Positions 26,795 to 35,759 are shown, counted from the stretch's first letter. The stretch: DNA of 64,000 bases from Chloroflexota bacterium (GCA_005883575.1 VBFH01000030.1:1-64000), one strand, 5' to 3'. A program made the numbers and translations. Notes: generated by a model not told the origin, from the sequence alone.

Positions 26795-26849
26795 ATCGAG
26801 GACCAGGGCAACCAGGACGACGAGGAAGGCCAGCGGCGTCCAGAAGCGT

Positions 26850-27869
26850 CTAGAGATTCTTCAGCTCCGTGACCTGTCCACTCTCCGCCGAGGCATAGGC
26901 GGCGAGGATCATCTTGAGGACGTTCACGCCTTCTACCTCGGTGTTCAGCGGTCGCCGCCCATCGCGCAGGCAGGCGATGAAATCGACCACTTCGAGCGCG
27001 TAGGTGTCCGGGGCCGACGGGCCGGCCTCCTGGACCACCACCTGCTCACCGCCGCGTGGCTTGAAGAAGAGCCCGCGACCGTCGCTCCACAGGCTTCCAT
27101 CCTCGCCGGCCACCGAGAAGCGCTCGGTGCATGCGGCCGGTTCATACGCCCAACCCGTAACGATCGACCCGACCGTACCGTCCGCAAATTCGATCAACAC
27201 GTGGGCTGTGTCCTCGCCCTCCAGGAACGACAGTCGGTGGCGGCTGAGCATGGCGGTCACCTTGACCGGGACGCTGTCCACGAGATGCAGGAGCAGGTAG
27301 TTCGGGTGATAGCCGGTGTCGATGAGCTCACCCCCGCCGCTGGTCGCCCGCCGGGCCCGCCAGCCGAAAGTCTCCGCCGTCCCCTTTAGCGCGAAAACGT
27401 CGGTCGTTCGGGCCGCGTAAACCTTGCCCAGGTTGCCCTGGCGGATCAGGTCTCGAGCCGCCGCCACCGAAGGCAGGAACAACTGGTTGTGGGCGCACAT
27501 CAGTGTCACGCCGGACGCCGCCACCGCCTGGGTCACCGCGTCCGCCTCGTCCAGGGTCAGGCACAGAGGCTTCTCGCAGAGGATGTGCTTTCCCGCGGCG
27601 GCGGCAGCGATGACCGCGTCCTTGTGCAGATGGTGCGGGAGACATATGTCCACGGCGTCGATGTCCGGCGACGCCACCATGTCGCGATAGTCGGCAAAGA
27701 TCTCGACGTTGCCGACCGTCTGCGCAAAGCTGTGGGCACTCTCGGGGTGGACCTCCGCGATCGCTACGACCTCGGCGGACTCCGCTGACTGCAGGTAGCC
27801 GGGGAGGTGATGGGTGGCGATGTTGCCCGCGCCGATGATGCCGACACCGATCTTTCCGTTTCTAGCCAT
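26850..27869 (-). CDS. Gfo/Idh/MocA-family oxidoreductase
   Basis: The 339-residue dehydrogenase has the N-terminal KIGVGIIGAGNIATHHLPGY, the AAGKHILCEKPLCLTLDEAD signature and GGGELIDTGYHPNYLLLHLV. It is the third member of this family in 16 kb, with low similarity to the other two. The ATG at 27869, with GAGGGA just before it, is preferred over the track start at 27980, which lies in the APH gene. The GT87-like frame follows its stop closely. Confidence 0.9.
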   Translation of the reverse strand: MARNGKIGVGIIGAGNIATHHLPGYLQSAESAEVVAIAEVHPESAHSFAQTVGNVEIFADYRDMVASPDIDAVDICLPHHLHKDAVIAAAAAGKHILCEKPLCLTLDEADAVTQAVAASGVTLMCAHNQLFLPSVAAARDLIRQGNLGKVYAARTTDVFALKGTAETFGWRARRATSGGGELIDTGYHPNYLLLHLVDSVPVKVTAMLSRHRLSFLEGEDTAHVLIEFADGTVGSIVTGWAYEPAACTERFSVAGEDGSLWSDGRGLFFKPRGGEQVVVQEAGPSAPDTYALEVVDFIACLRDGRRPLNTEVEGVNVLKMILAAYASAESGQVTELKNL

Positions 27870-27904
27870 GTCCCTCGGAGCGGTATGTTGCACCAGGCTC
27901 GCGC

Positions 27905-28753
27905 TCACATGTCGAGGAGCCACGTCGCGATCTCGATGTGCCACGGCGAATACCACGCCACGGTTTGCGCGACGGACCAAAGTCGAGCACGTTCTCGATC
28001 CAGGCCGAGCTCAGACGCCAGCCGGTCCAGGCGATGCCGAACCTCGCGACGGCCGACGCCGAGCTCAAAGGATCTCACGACGGGTGCGAGCCCGAACTCT
28101 CGCTCGCCGACCAGCGGCTTGGGGTCGATCGCCAGCCAGGGTTCACGCTGCGCCGCCAGGACGTTGTCGCCGTGCAGGTCCTGGTGGAGGAGGACCGGCT
28201 CGCCTTGCGATCCCGGCAAGCTGCCCAGGACGTCGAGCGCGGCGTCGACGAGCCGCTCATCAAAAGGCCGGCCGGCCCCCTCCCAGTTTTCGCGCAGGTG
28301 AGAAGCCCACCAAGAGGCTTCGTCGGCCAGGCTTCGGAATGGTGGATCCGTCGCCGGCTTCCACAGGCGCGGCAGAAGTGAAGACAGGACATCGAGGGCA
28401 ACGTCCTGTCCAGTGTTGGAGAGAGGAGTCCCCGGAACGCATCGCTCGATCAGGAATGCGCCGAGAGACCGGTCATCTTCCAGCAACTTGACCGCCCCAT
28501 CGCCGTCCCAGTGGGAGAGCGCAAGCGCCTCATGTTCGCTCTCGCGGCCGGGAAAGGGAATCTTGAGCACCACCTCGGTGCCGTCAGGCCGCCGGCCGGG
28601 GATCGTGAGCGACGTGTAGGCGGTCGGAAACGGCCGGCCGAGGCTCAGGTTCCACCTCCCAACGCACATGTTGACGCGTGCCGGCAGACCCTCGAGCCAT
28701 GAGCGCCCCTCACTTGATGCCCTCAGCCACGCCAGGCGTTCTGGGATGTCCAA
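27905..28753 (-). CDS. APH(6)/hydroxyurea-kinase family phosphotransferase
   Basis: The 282-residue protein has the kinase-like Brenner motif VLLHQDLHGDNVLAAQRE followed by WLAIDPKPLVGEREFGLAPV, as in streptomycin 6-phosphotransferases (APH_6_hur). The N-terminal half holds VVLKIPFPGRESEHEALAL. Chromosomal members of this family often have no known drug substrate, so resistance should not be assumed. It starts 4 bases after the alr stop. Confidence 0.85.
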   Translation of the reverse strand: MDIPERLAWLRASSEGRSWLEGLPARVNMCVGRWNLSLGRPFPTAYTSLTIPGRRPDGTEVVLKIPFPGRESEHEALALSHWDGDGAVKLLEDDRSLGAFLIERCVPGTPLSNTGQDVALDVLSSLLPRLWKPATDPPFRSLADEASWWASHLRENWEGAGRPFDERLVDAALDVLGSLPGSQGEPVLLHQDLHGDNVLAAQREPWLAIDPKPLVGEREFGLAPVVRSFELGVGRREVRHRLDRLASELGLDRERARLWSVAQTVAWYSPWHIEIATWLLDM

Positions 28754-28757
28754 AGAG

Positions 28758-29831
28758 CTATTCGGAGTAGCGGCGTTCCACCCGAGGGCCGATCGAGGTC
28801 AGCACCTCGTAGCTGATCGTGTTCGACCATTCGGCAACCTCTTCGGCGGTGATCACCTGGTCGCCGTCGCGGCCGATGAGCGTGGCAGTGTCGCCGACCT
28901 GAACGCCAGGCACATCGCTCACATCGAGTGTGATTGAGTCCATGCTCACCATCCCGATCAGCGGCGCCCGACGGCCGCGCAAAAGCACGTCACCACGGTT
29001 AGCGCGGGCTCGGTGGACACCATCGGCGTAGCCGATCGCGACAGTCGCGACGCTTGCCTGGCCGCCGGCGCGCCACAGGGAACCGTAGCCCACGGTCGAG
29101 CCTTTCTCGACGGCCTTGAGGTGGGTGACGACCGAGCGCAACGCGAGGGCGGGCTTCGTCCCAGGCCACTCGCAGCCGTAGATGGATATGCCGCACCGCA
29201 CGGCATCGAGCGCAAAGTCCGGATGGTTGCGCGCGCCGGCCGAGTTGCACGCATGGCGGATGCCAGGTCCAACGCCCAACCGCGAGATCGTGTCAAGAAG
29301 GAGCTCGAACTGCCGGCGCGTCATCGCCTCGTCCGACTCGGACTTCGCGAAATGCGTCCACGTCCCGCCCAGTCGCATACCTGGAGACTCGTCGATGTAC
29401 CGAGCAAGCCCCGGAGCCTCTTCAGGGGAGCAGCCGAAACGGCCCATCCCGGTGTCAATCTTCAGATGGACTGGCACCTGCTCGGCCGTGCCCGCCAGCG
29501 CCTCGGCGAGCTCGCGGCTCGAGACCGCGATGCTGCAGCGAGTCGCGGCGGCGCGGCCCGCCTGGGCGGGCAGCAGCCCGCCCATGACGAGGATCTGCTC
29601 TGGATCCACCAGGCCCCGGAGCTGCGTGGCTTCTTCGAGCGTCGCCACCGCCAGGCCCGTCGCTCCGCCCTCGAGCGCGGCATGGGCGACCGGCACGGCG
29701 CCATGCCCGTACCCTTGGGCCTTCACCACCGCGAACAGCCGCGTGCCCTTCGGCAGGTGGCGGCGGATGAGATCGCAGTTGGCGCTGACGGCGCCGAGAT
29801 CGACCTCAGCCCAACGCTGGGAGGTGATCAG
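28758..29831 (-). CDS. alr: Alanine racemase (probable CTG start)
   Basis: The PLP enzyme makes D-alanine for peptidoglycan. The PLP lysine lies in AVVKAQGYGHGAVPVA, the mid-domain has HLKIDTGMGRFG, and the catalytic Tyr region is in ISIYG with IGYADGVHRARANRG following. The track begins at 29729, which would delete the conserved first segment RWAEVDLGAVSANCDLIRRH. That segment is encoded in frame upstream but has no ATG, GTG or TTG; CTG 29831 overlaps the stop of the previous gene as CTGA. From there the protein has a normal 357 residues. Confidence 0.92.
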   Translation of the reverse strand: MITSQRWAEVDLGAVSANCDLIRRHLPKGTRLFAVVKAQGYGHGAVPVAHAALEGGATGLAVATLEEATQLRGLVDPEQILVMGGLLPAQAGRAAATRCSIAVSSRELAEALAGTAEQVPVHLKIDTGMGRFGCSPEEAPGLARYIDESPGMRLGGTWTHFAKSESDEAMTRRQFELLLDTISRLGVGPGIRHACNSAGARNHPDFALDAVRCGISIYGCEWPGTKPALALRSVVTHLKAVEKGSTVGYGSLWRAGGQASVATVAIGYADGVHRARANRGDVLLRGRRAPLIGMVSMDSITLDVSDVPGVQVGDTATLIGRDGDQVITAEEVAEWSNTISYEVLTSIGPRVERRYSE

Positions 29832-31054
29832 AGGCCGCCCATGCGCAGAACTTTCATCACCAGCGGGATCTCCGGCAGGAGGTCGCCGGCCAGCAGGCCC
29901 GAGTCACCGACCCGCTCTGAGATGCGCCGGCCCGCGGCGGCGTGGACGTAGACCCCCGTCACGGCGGCGGTGAAAGGGTCGGACCCCTGCGCGAGGAGCC
30001 CGCCGATGATGCCGGACAGCACGTCCCCCGTCCCCCCGCTGGCCAGGGCGGGCACCTCGTGCGGATCTTCGCTGAGCCTGCCATCCGGATGGGCCACCAC
30101 CGTGTGGGCTCCCTTGAGAACGACGACGGCCCCCCACTCCTTGGCCGCCTTGCGGGCCGCGGCCGCGCGGTCGGAGTTAATCGCCTCGACGGTCTTGCTG
30201 GTCAGGCGCGCAAGCTCGCCAGGATGCGGGGTGAGCACGCGGGTTGGACCGAGCTTCCCCTTCGACCGCGGCGAGTCGGCGAGCGCATTGAGTCCGTCGG
30301 CGTCGACGACGAGCGGGCATTTCGCGTGAATGGCAAGATCCAAGGCCAGTCTCCAGGTCGAGCTGTCGCGGCCGAGCCCTGGTCCGATGATCCCCACCTC
30401 GGCGTTCGCGAGCTGGCGGAGGATCGAGTCGTAAGCGGCGTGGCCGACCGCGCCTGGCGCAACCTCGGGCACCGGCGTGGCCATGACCTCTGTGCACTTG
30501 GCGGCGAGGATCGGGTAGATGCTGTCCGCGACCAGAAGCCGCACAAGCCCGGCGCCCGTGCGCGCGGCCGCCGTCGACGAAAGGTAGGCGGCTCCGGTCA
30601 GGCCAAGGCTGCCGGCCAGGACGACAGCGGTACCGAAGGTGCCCTTGTGCGCGTCCTTCGGCCGGACGGGGATGGCCACGGCATCGGGCGCAGGCAGCAT
30701 CGTGCCGATGTCGGGAATCTCGAGGTGGGCGGTCGCCACCGCGAGCCGGCTGTGGTGGGTGATGCTGACCTCGACCTGGGCGCCGCGGTCGTTGCCGAGC
30801 AGCCGTGCGCGGGGTGCGCCCTTCGGCCCCGGCAGCACCTCGATGCGGCGGCGGGGGAAGCAGATGCCCGTGCCGTCGAAACACTTGATCACGGCCTCCT
30901 TGGCGGCCCACCGGCCGGCCAGGCGCTCGTCGTTGCCGGCGCAGTACGTCAGCTCGGCCGGTGTGTAGACCTTGTCGAGGAAGCCGCGACCGGAGCGCCT
31001 GACCGCAAGCGCGATTCGATCAACCGAGACTGCGTCGACGCCGATCCTCTGCAC
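29828..31054 (-). CDS. Fusion of holo-ACP synthase (AcpS) and ADP/ATP-dependent NAD(P)H-hydrate dehydratase (NnrD)
   Basis: Residues 1 to about 115 are an AcpS domain (RIGVDAVSVDRIALAVRRSG, then GRWAAKEAVIKCFDGTG with the conserved Asp and Glu), which attaches phosphopantetheine to acyl carrier protein. Residues about 118-408 are NnrD, the C-terminal YjeF/ribokinase-like domain (KGTFGTAVVLAGSLGLTGAA, VVDADGLNALADS, VLTPHPGELARLT, ALASGGTGDVLSGIIGGLLA), which repairs hydrated NAD(P)H. NnrD is usually fused to the NnrE epimerase; here AcpS occupies that place and no NnrE is in the window. It overlaps alr by 4 bases and starts 7 bases after glmS. Confidence 0.92.
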   Translation of the reverse strand: MQRIGVDAVSVDRIALAVRRSGRGFLDKVYTPAELTYCAGNDERLAGRWAAKEAVIKCFDGTGICFPRRRIEVLPGPKGAPRARLLGNDRGAQVEVSITHHSRLAVATAHLEIPDIGTMLPAPDAVAIPVRPKDAHKGTFGTAVVLAGSLGLTGAAYLSSTAAARTGAGLVRLLVADSIYPILAAKCTEVMATPVPEVAPGAVGHAAYDSILRQLANAEVGIIGPGLGRDSSTWRLALDLAIHAKCPLVVDADGLNALADSPRSKGKLGPTRVLTPHPGELARLTSKTVEAINSDRAAAARKAAKEWGAVVVLKGAHTVVAHPDGRLSEDPHEVPALASGGTGDVLSGIIGGLLAQGSDPFTAAVTGVYVHAAAGRRISERVGDSGLLAGDLLPEIPLVMKVLRMGGL

Positions 31055-31061
31055 TTGCCAA

Positions 31062-32906
31062 TTATTCGACGGTCACCGACTTGGCGAGGTTGCGGGGCTG
31101 GTCGACGTCCTGCCCCAGCTTGACGGCCACGTGGTAGGCGAAGAGCTGCAGCATCACGGTGTTGAGGATCGCCAAGGAAGCCTCCTCGACCGCTGGCATC
31201 TCGAACACGTCCGTGGCGACGCCGTCCAGGGACCTGTCGCCTTCCGACACAAGCGCCAGAACGGGAGCATTGCGGGCGACGATCTCGTGGACGTTGCTGA
31301 CCATCTTGTCCTTGGTTGAGCTGGCGGTGCAGACCGCGACGACCGGAAACTGGTCGTCGAGGAGCGCGATCGGCCCATGCTTGAGCTCGCCTCCCGAAGT
31401 CCCTTCCGCATGGACATAAGAGATCTCCTTCAGCTTGAGCGCACCCTCGAGTGCCACGGGGTAGCCCAGACCGCGGCCCGCATACATGAAGTTGCGGTAC
31501 TTGCTGTACTTGTGCGCCAGCTTCACGATCTCTTTGTCCCGGGCGAGGATGGCGCGCACCTGCTCGGGCAGCACGCGCAACGCTTGGACAAGCTCGCGAC
31601 GGCGCTCGAGCGAGATTCGCCCGTTGGCCGAAGCCAGCTGCATCGCAAGCAGATAAAGGCTGACGAGGTGTGAGTTGAAGGTCTTGGTCGACGCCACGCC
31701 GATCTCCGGTCCGGCGTGCAGATAGATGGCTCCGTCCGAGTCACGCGCTGCGGAGCTGGCGATGACGTTCGTCACGGCGACGCTGAGCGCTCCGCGAGCC
31801 TTCGCCTGATGCAGCGCTACGAGCGTATCCGCAGTCTCGCCGGACTGCGTGATCACCACGCTGAGCGCCTTGTCGCCGAAGGTCGGACGGCGGTAGCGGA
31901 ACTCCGACGCGTCCGCTGCCCGGGCCGGAAGGCCGACCCAGTCCTCGAGCACGTACTCGCCGATCATCGCCGCGTGCAGCGAGGTGCCCATGCCGAGGAG
32001 AACGACCTCGTTCAGGTTGCGCAGCTGCTCATTGGGAACATCGAACTCGCGAAACGAGATCAGGCCTTCGTCGGAGAGCCGTCCCCGCATCGCGTTGGCG
32101 ATCGCCTCTGGAGTCTCGTGGATCTCTTTGAGCATGAAGTGGGCAAAGCCGCCCTTCTGCGCCTGGGTCACGTCCCAGTCGACATGCACGATCTTCGGCT
32201 TGATGGTCACGCCGTCTAAGGTCGAGACCTCGGCGCCGAGCGGCGTCACCGCGGCGACCTCGCCCTCGCCCAGCACGAGCACGCGCTTGGTGTAGGGGAT
32301 GATCGCGGTGATGTCGGAGGCGATGTAGTACTCCTTCTCACCCAGACCGACGACCAGCGGCGCGTTGAGCCGCGCGCCGACCAGCAGCTCGGGGTCGTCG
32401 CTCGAGAACATCGCCAGCGCGTAGGCGCCCTTGATGCGCTTAAGGGCCGCACGCACGGCGGCCAGGAAGTCGCCTTTGTAGTTGGCCTCGATGAGGTGCG
32501 GGACGACCTCGGTGTCGGTCTCGGAAGGGAACTCGTGGCCCGCCGCCTCGAGCTCGGCCTTGAGCTCGGCAAAGTTCTCAATGATGCCGTTGTGGACAAC
32601 GAAGATCTTGCCGTGGCAGTCGGTGTGCGGATGGGCGTTGATGTAGGTCGGCTTGCCGTGGGTTGCCCAGCGGGTGTGTCCGATGCCCAGCCTGCCTGAA
32701 GGCATGTTGGACTCGAGCTTTTCGATCAGCGTGTCGACCTTGGCCTCTGACTTGGTGACACTGGTCCGGGTGGGGTCCCCGTTTTTTGGGAGCTCGAGGA
32801 CGGCTACGCCCGCGGAGTCATAGCCCCGGTACTCGAGGCGCTTGAGGCTCTCCATGAGGATCGGCGTCGCTTCGCGGTCGCCGAGGTAGCCGATGATCCC
32901 GCACAT
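31062..32906 (-). CDS. glmS: Glutamine--fructose-6-phosphate aminotransferase
   Basis: The 614-residue enzyme makes glucosamine-6-phosphate for peptidoglycan. Mature Cys2 in MCGIIGYLGDREATPILMES is the Ntn-type glutaminase nucleophile. Two SIS domains follow (GMGTSLHAAMIGEYVLEDWV, VVITQSGETADTLVALHQAK), and the C-terminus is RNLAKSVTVE. A GAGG site precedes the ATG. It follows cdaA and ybbR, the usual neighbours, but glmM is not between them. I see no glmS ribozyme in the 80-base leader. Confidence 0.97.
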   Translation of the reverse strand: MCGIIGYLGDREATPILMESLKRLEYRGYDSAGVAVLELPKNGDPTRTSVTKSEAKVDTLIEKLESNMPSGRLGIGHTRWATHGKPTYINAHPHTDCHGKIFVVHNGIIENFAELKAELEAAGHEFPSETDTEVVPHLIEANYKGDFLAAVRAALKRIKGAYALAMFSSDDPELLVGARLNAPLVVGLGEKEYYIASDITAIIPYTKRVLVLGEGEVAAVTPLGAEVSTLDGVTIKPKIVHVDWDVTQAQKGGFAHFMLKEIHETPEAIANAMRGRLSDEGLISFREFDVPNEQLRNLNEVVLLGMGTSLHAAMIGEYVLEDWVGLPARAADASEFRYRRPTFGDKALSVVITQSGETADTLVALHQAKARGALSVAVTNVIASSAARDSDGAIYLHAGPEIGVASTKTFNSHLVSLYLLAMQLASANGRISLERRRELVQALRVLPEQVRAILARDKEIVKLAHKYSKYRNFMYAGRGLGYPVALEGALKLKEISYVHAEGTSGGELKHGPIALLDDQFPVVAVCTASSTKDKMVSNVHEIVARNAPVLALVSEGDRSLDGVATDVFEMPAVEEASLAILNTVMLQLFAYHVAVKLGQDVDQPRNLAKSVTVE

Positions 32907-32986
32907 TCTCTTTTTACCTCTACTAGAACACCTGGGGCGGTTATTTCGACTGGGGTGAAACGGCTGTGGAGGGGGTCAGGTTACTC

Positions 32987-33967
32987 CTAAGGGCTGGGGG
33001 TAACGTTCGGGTTCCGCGAGATCGAGTATTTGACGGTGGCGTTGGCAACCGATCCGCTGACGCCGTTCGGATACGTGATCGTCACCGGGAAGGTGGCGTC
33101 TGACGTGCTGTTGCTTAGGTCGACCGGCGGCAAAGCGATGTTGCGTACCCGCAGCAGCACGGTGGGATCGCCGCTGATCGTTACCAGGAGCGGCGTGATG
33201 GTGATCGCGGTCACCCGGTAGCCCGGCGGCTGCGGGTGGGAAGGCGGCGAGTCAACCAGCGGAACCGACGCGCTGGTGGTTCCGGCGACTGCTTCCACAT
33301 GAATGTCAGCTGTGGTCACGTCAACGACAAAAGTAGGTACGGTACGCACCGACAGGTCGAGATTGCCATTCGGGGTTTGCAGCTGAAGAGGTTGGTTCAG
33401 CGAATCCTGCTTGCCGATCGCCAGACCCGGAAGGGTGGCAACCGCTCTCAAGCCGGTTTCCCAGCTGACGGGCCCGCTGAAGTGGACTGTGCACGGGTTC
33501 TGGTTGGGCGCACCAGGGCACGTCGCCAGAGTCTTGGTCGGATCGATGCTCCAGCCGGGTGCAGCACGCGCGTTGACCTGGACGCGGAGCGCCACCGTCT
33601 GGAACGTGTCGACCGTGACCGCGATCGGCGAAGGGTTCTGGACCTGAACGCCAGGAATCAACGATCTTGCGGTGACATTCAGCCGCACCGCCGATCCGGG
33701 CAGAGCGCGCGTGGCGTCGACCGTGGCGATGAGGTTGCTCGCATCAACGCGCTTGATCACGTCTGCGAGACCTGAGTAGGTCACGTCTGTCTTGACGGGC
33801 GGATTAACGAGGACGATGTTTGGCGGGACCGTATAGCTCAAAGGCACGGTCTTGCTTCCAGTTGTCGGCGGATTCTGCGAGAACGCGACCGCGCCCAGCA
33901 TCAGAATGCCAAGGCCGAACGCCAGCAGCTTCAACCGCCACTCGTTGGTGACGAGGCTCCAGCTCAC
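32987..33967 (-). CDS. YbbR-like (CdaR) membrane-anchored protein
   Basis: The 326-residue protein has one N-terminal helix (LKLLAFGLGILMLGAVAF) and an extracytoplasmic beta-rich region with YbbR repeats (for example PLSYTVPPNIVLVNPPVKTD and VRNIALPPVDLSNSTSDATF). In Firmicutes CdaR modulates the diadenylate cyclase CdaA. It overlaps the cdaA stop by 4 bases, supporting the same partnership here. The tail is Thr/Pro-rich. Confidence 0.85.
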   Translation of the reverse strand: MSWSLVTNEWRLKLLAFGLGILMLGAVAFSQNPPTTGSKTVPLSYTVPPNIVLVNPPVKTDVTYSGLADVIKRVDASNLIATVDATRALPGSAVRLNVTARSLIPGVQVQNPSPIAVTVDTFQTVALRVQVNARAAPGWSIDPTKTLATCPGAPNQNPCTVHFSGPVSWETGLRAVATLPGLAIGKQDSLNQPLQLQTPNGNLDLSVRTVPTFVVDVTTADIHVEAVAGTTSASVPLVDSPPSHPQPPGYRVTAITITPLLVTISGDPTVLLRVRNIALPPVDLSNSTSDATFPVTITYPNGVSGSVANATVKYSISRNPNVTPSP

Positions 33968-34791
33968 CTGCGGAACCTGAAGCGGCCGTTGCCGTTCTCC
34001 GACGCGACCTTGATCGCCACCCTCCGGCGAAGACTGTCGGGGTCGAGGTTGCGGCTGATCTTTCCCTCTTCTATGACCGAGATGTTTCCTGTCTCCTCGG
34101 AGACGACGAGCACCAGCGCGTCCGACGCGAGCGAGAGTCCGAGCGCCGCGCGGTGCCGCGTCCCCAACCGTTCACGCACAGTGCCTTCCTCGGGCAGCGG
34201 CAGCAGGCAACCGGCCGCAATGATCCGGTCCCCGCGAACGATCACGGCGCCGTCGTGCAACGGCGAGTTCGGATAGAAGATCGACTGCAGCATCTCGGCG
34301 GAGATCTCGCCGTTGATGCGGACACCCGTGGCGGCGTAGTCCTCGAGCCCGACATCCCGTTCGAACGCGATCAGCGCTCCCGTGTGCTTGTTGCTCAGAC
34401 GCTCGGCGGCACGGATCGCTTCCGAGATGGCCTGGTTGTATTGGCGCGTGTTGTAGCGGGACAACGGCCGGCCTATGTGGCCGATACGACCCAGTTGGTC
34501 GAGCGCCCGGCGCAGCTCTGGCTGGAACATGACGATGACCGCGATGACGATGAAGAAGGTCGCGTTGCGGAACAACCACGAAAGCAAGATGAGGTTGAAG
34601 GTGGTGGACACCACTCCAACGACCGCGAGCAGGATGAGCCCGACCAGGATCTGCGTGCCCTGCGTTCCCCGCAATAGCCGGAGCAATTGGTAGAGGACGA
34701 AGGTGACAACCGCGACATCGATGATCTCGAGGGGGCCGAGGTGACGGATCACCTCGAGCAGCTGCAGCCAGAAAGACTCGATGAAGCTCAT
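33964..34791 (-). CDS. cdaA: Diadenylate cyclase CdaA (cyclic di-AMP synthase)
   Basis: The 275-residue protein has three N-terminal membrane helices followed by the DAC catalytic domain with NSPLHDGAVIVRGDRIIAAG (DGA motif) and LGTRHRAALGLSLASDALVL (RHR motif). It converts two ATP to c-di-AMP. It overlaps both argF and ybbR by 4 bases. The operon couples c-di-AMP synthesis to glucosamine supply via glmS. Confidence 0.95.
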   Translation of the reverse strand: MSFIESFWLQLLEVIRHLGPLEIIDVAVVTFVLYQLLRLLRGTQGTQILVGLILLAVVGVVSTTFNLILLSWLFRNATFFIVIAVIVMFQPELRRALDQLGRIGHIGRPLSRYNTRQYNQAISEAIRAAERLSNKHTGALIAFERDVGLEDYAATGVRINGEISAEMLQSIFYPNSPLHDGAVIVRGDRIIAAGCLLPLPEEGTVRERLGTRHRAALGLSLASDALVLVVSEETGNISVIEEGKISRNLDPDSLRRRVAIKVASENGNGRFRFRR

Positions 34792-35714
34792 CCGCCGAGC
34801 AAACCCGCCAGCAAGGCCATCTGCGCGTAGAGCCGGTTCTCAGCCTGCTGGAACACGACCGACCGCGGGCCGTCCATGACCTCGTCGGTCACCTCCTCCC
34901 CACGGTGAGCAGGAAGGCAGTGCATGAAAACGGCATCCCTTGCGGAGTCCATCAACCGCTGATTGACCTGATAGGCGCTGAACACCTTCTGACGCACCGC
35001 CCGCTCGTCTTCCTGTCCCATGGAGGCCCAAACGTCGGTGTAGATGGCGGTCGCGTGCTGCACATTGATCTGGCTCGTCAGCGTGACGTGATTCTTTCCC
35101 GAGTTGATCCTACGAGCCCTCTCCACGACCGATGCGTCGGGGTCGTAGCCGGGCGGCGTGATCACAGTCAGCGCCAGGCCAGTCAGTACCGAAGCTTGGA
35201 TCAAAGAGTTCGCGATGTTGTTTCCGTCGCCGATGTAGACGACGTGCTGCTGGGCCAGGTCGCCGCGGAGCTCTTCGAGCGTCATCAGGTCGGCGAGCAC
35301 CTGGCACGGGTGCGAGTGGTCGGTCAGGGCATTGATCACCGGCTTCACGGACGATCGCGCCAGCTGGAGCAGGTCCGCATGCGAGCGCAAACGTGCAACC
35401 ACGGCGTCGACGTAACGGTCGAGCACGCGAGCCGCGTCTCCGACTGACTCGCGAAACCCAAGCTGCACATCCTGGCCCGTGAGCGTCGTCGTCGTGCCAC
35501 CCAGCCGGGCGATCCCGACCTCGAAGGAGACCCGGGTGCGGTGCGAAGGGCGCTGGAAGAGCATGGCGACGTGCTTCCCCTTGAGAGCCTTTTCCGCCCA
35601 GCGGCCGGCTTTGATCTCGTGGGCCCGGTCCAGAAGCCGCCGCAGGTCGCCAGGCTCGAGGTCGGCCACGTCGATGAAGTCCAGTCCTCTCAACGAGATC
35701 ACAAGAGCGATCAT
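34788..35714 (-). CDS. argF: Ornithine carbamoyltransferase
   Basis: The 308-residue arginine-pathway enzyme forms citrulline from ornithine and carbamoyl phosphate. It shows TDHSHPCQVLADLMTLEELR, the ornithine-loop region and HCLPAHRGEEVTDEVMDG. The carbamoyl-phosphate signature reads QRPSHRTRVSFEVG, with His where STRTR normally has Thr. GTG and TTG codons a few residues in are alternative starts. It is unusual at the head of a cdaA-ybbR-glmS run; no other arg genes are in the window. Confidence 0.93.
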   Translation of the reverse strand: MIALVISLRGLDFIDVADLEPGDLRRLLDRAHEIKAGRWAEKALKGKHVAMLFQRPSHRTRVSFEVGIARLGGTTTTLTGQDVQLGFRESVGDAARVLDRYVDAVVARLRSHADLLQLARSSVKPVINALTDHSHPCQVLADLMTLEELRGDLAQQHVVYIGDGNNIANSLIQASVLTGLALTVITPPGYDPDASVVERARRINSGKNHVTLTSQINVQHATAIYTDVWASMGQEDERAVRQKVFSAYQVNQRLMDSARDAVFMHCLPAHRGEEVTDEVMDGPRSVVFQQAENRLYAQMALLAGLLGG

Positions 35715-35759
35715 GATCGCTCGACGGACCGCCGAGCGCGCGCAGGGCGCACTTTCAGA

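Noticed and set aside
27905-28753. APH-family gene as an acquired aminoglycoside resistance determinant
   Set aside because: It is embedded in a chromosomal gene run with no mobile element, and family membership alone does not show drug phosphorylation.
32907-32986. glmS ribozyme or riboswitch in the glmS leader
   Set aside because: The leader is about 80 bases, with no recognisable ribozyme core; too short for the known class.
34880-34915. CACCTCCTCCCCACGGTGAGCAGG as a further palindrome copy
   Set aside because: It encodes the conserved HCLPAHRGEEVT motif of ornithine carbamoyltransferase, has no matching right arm and no second block.
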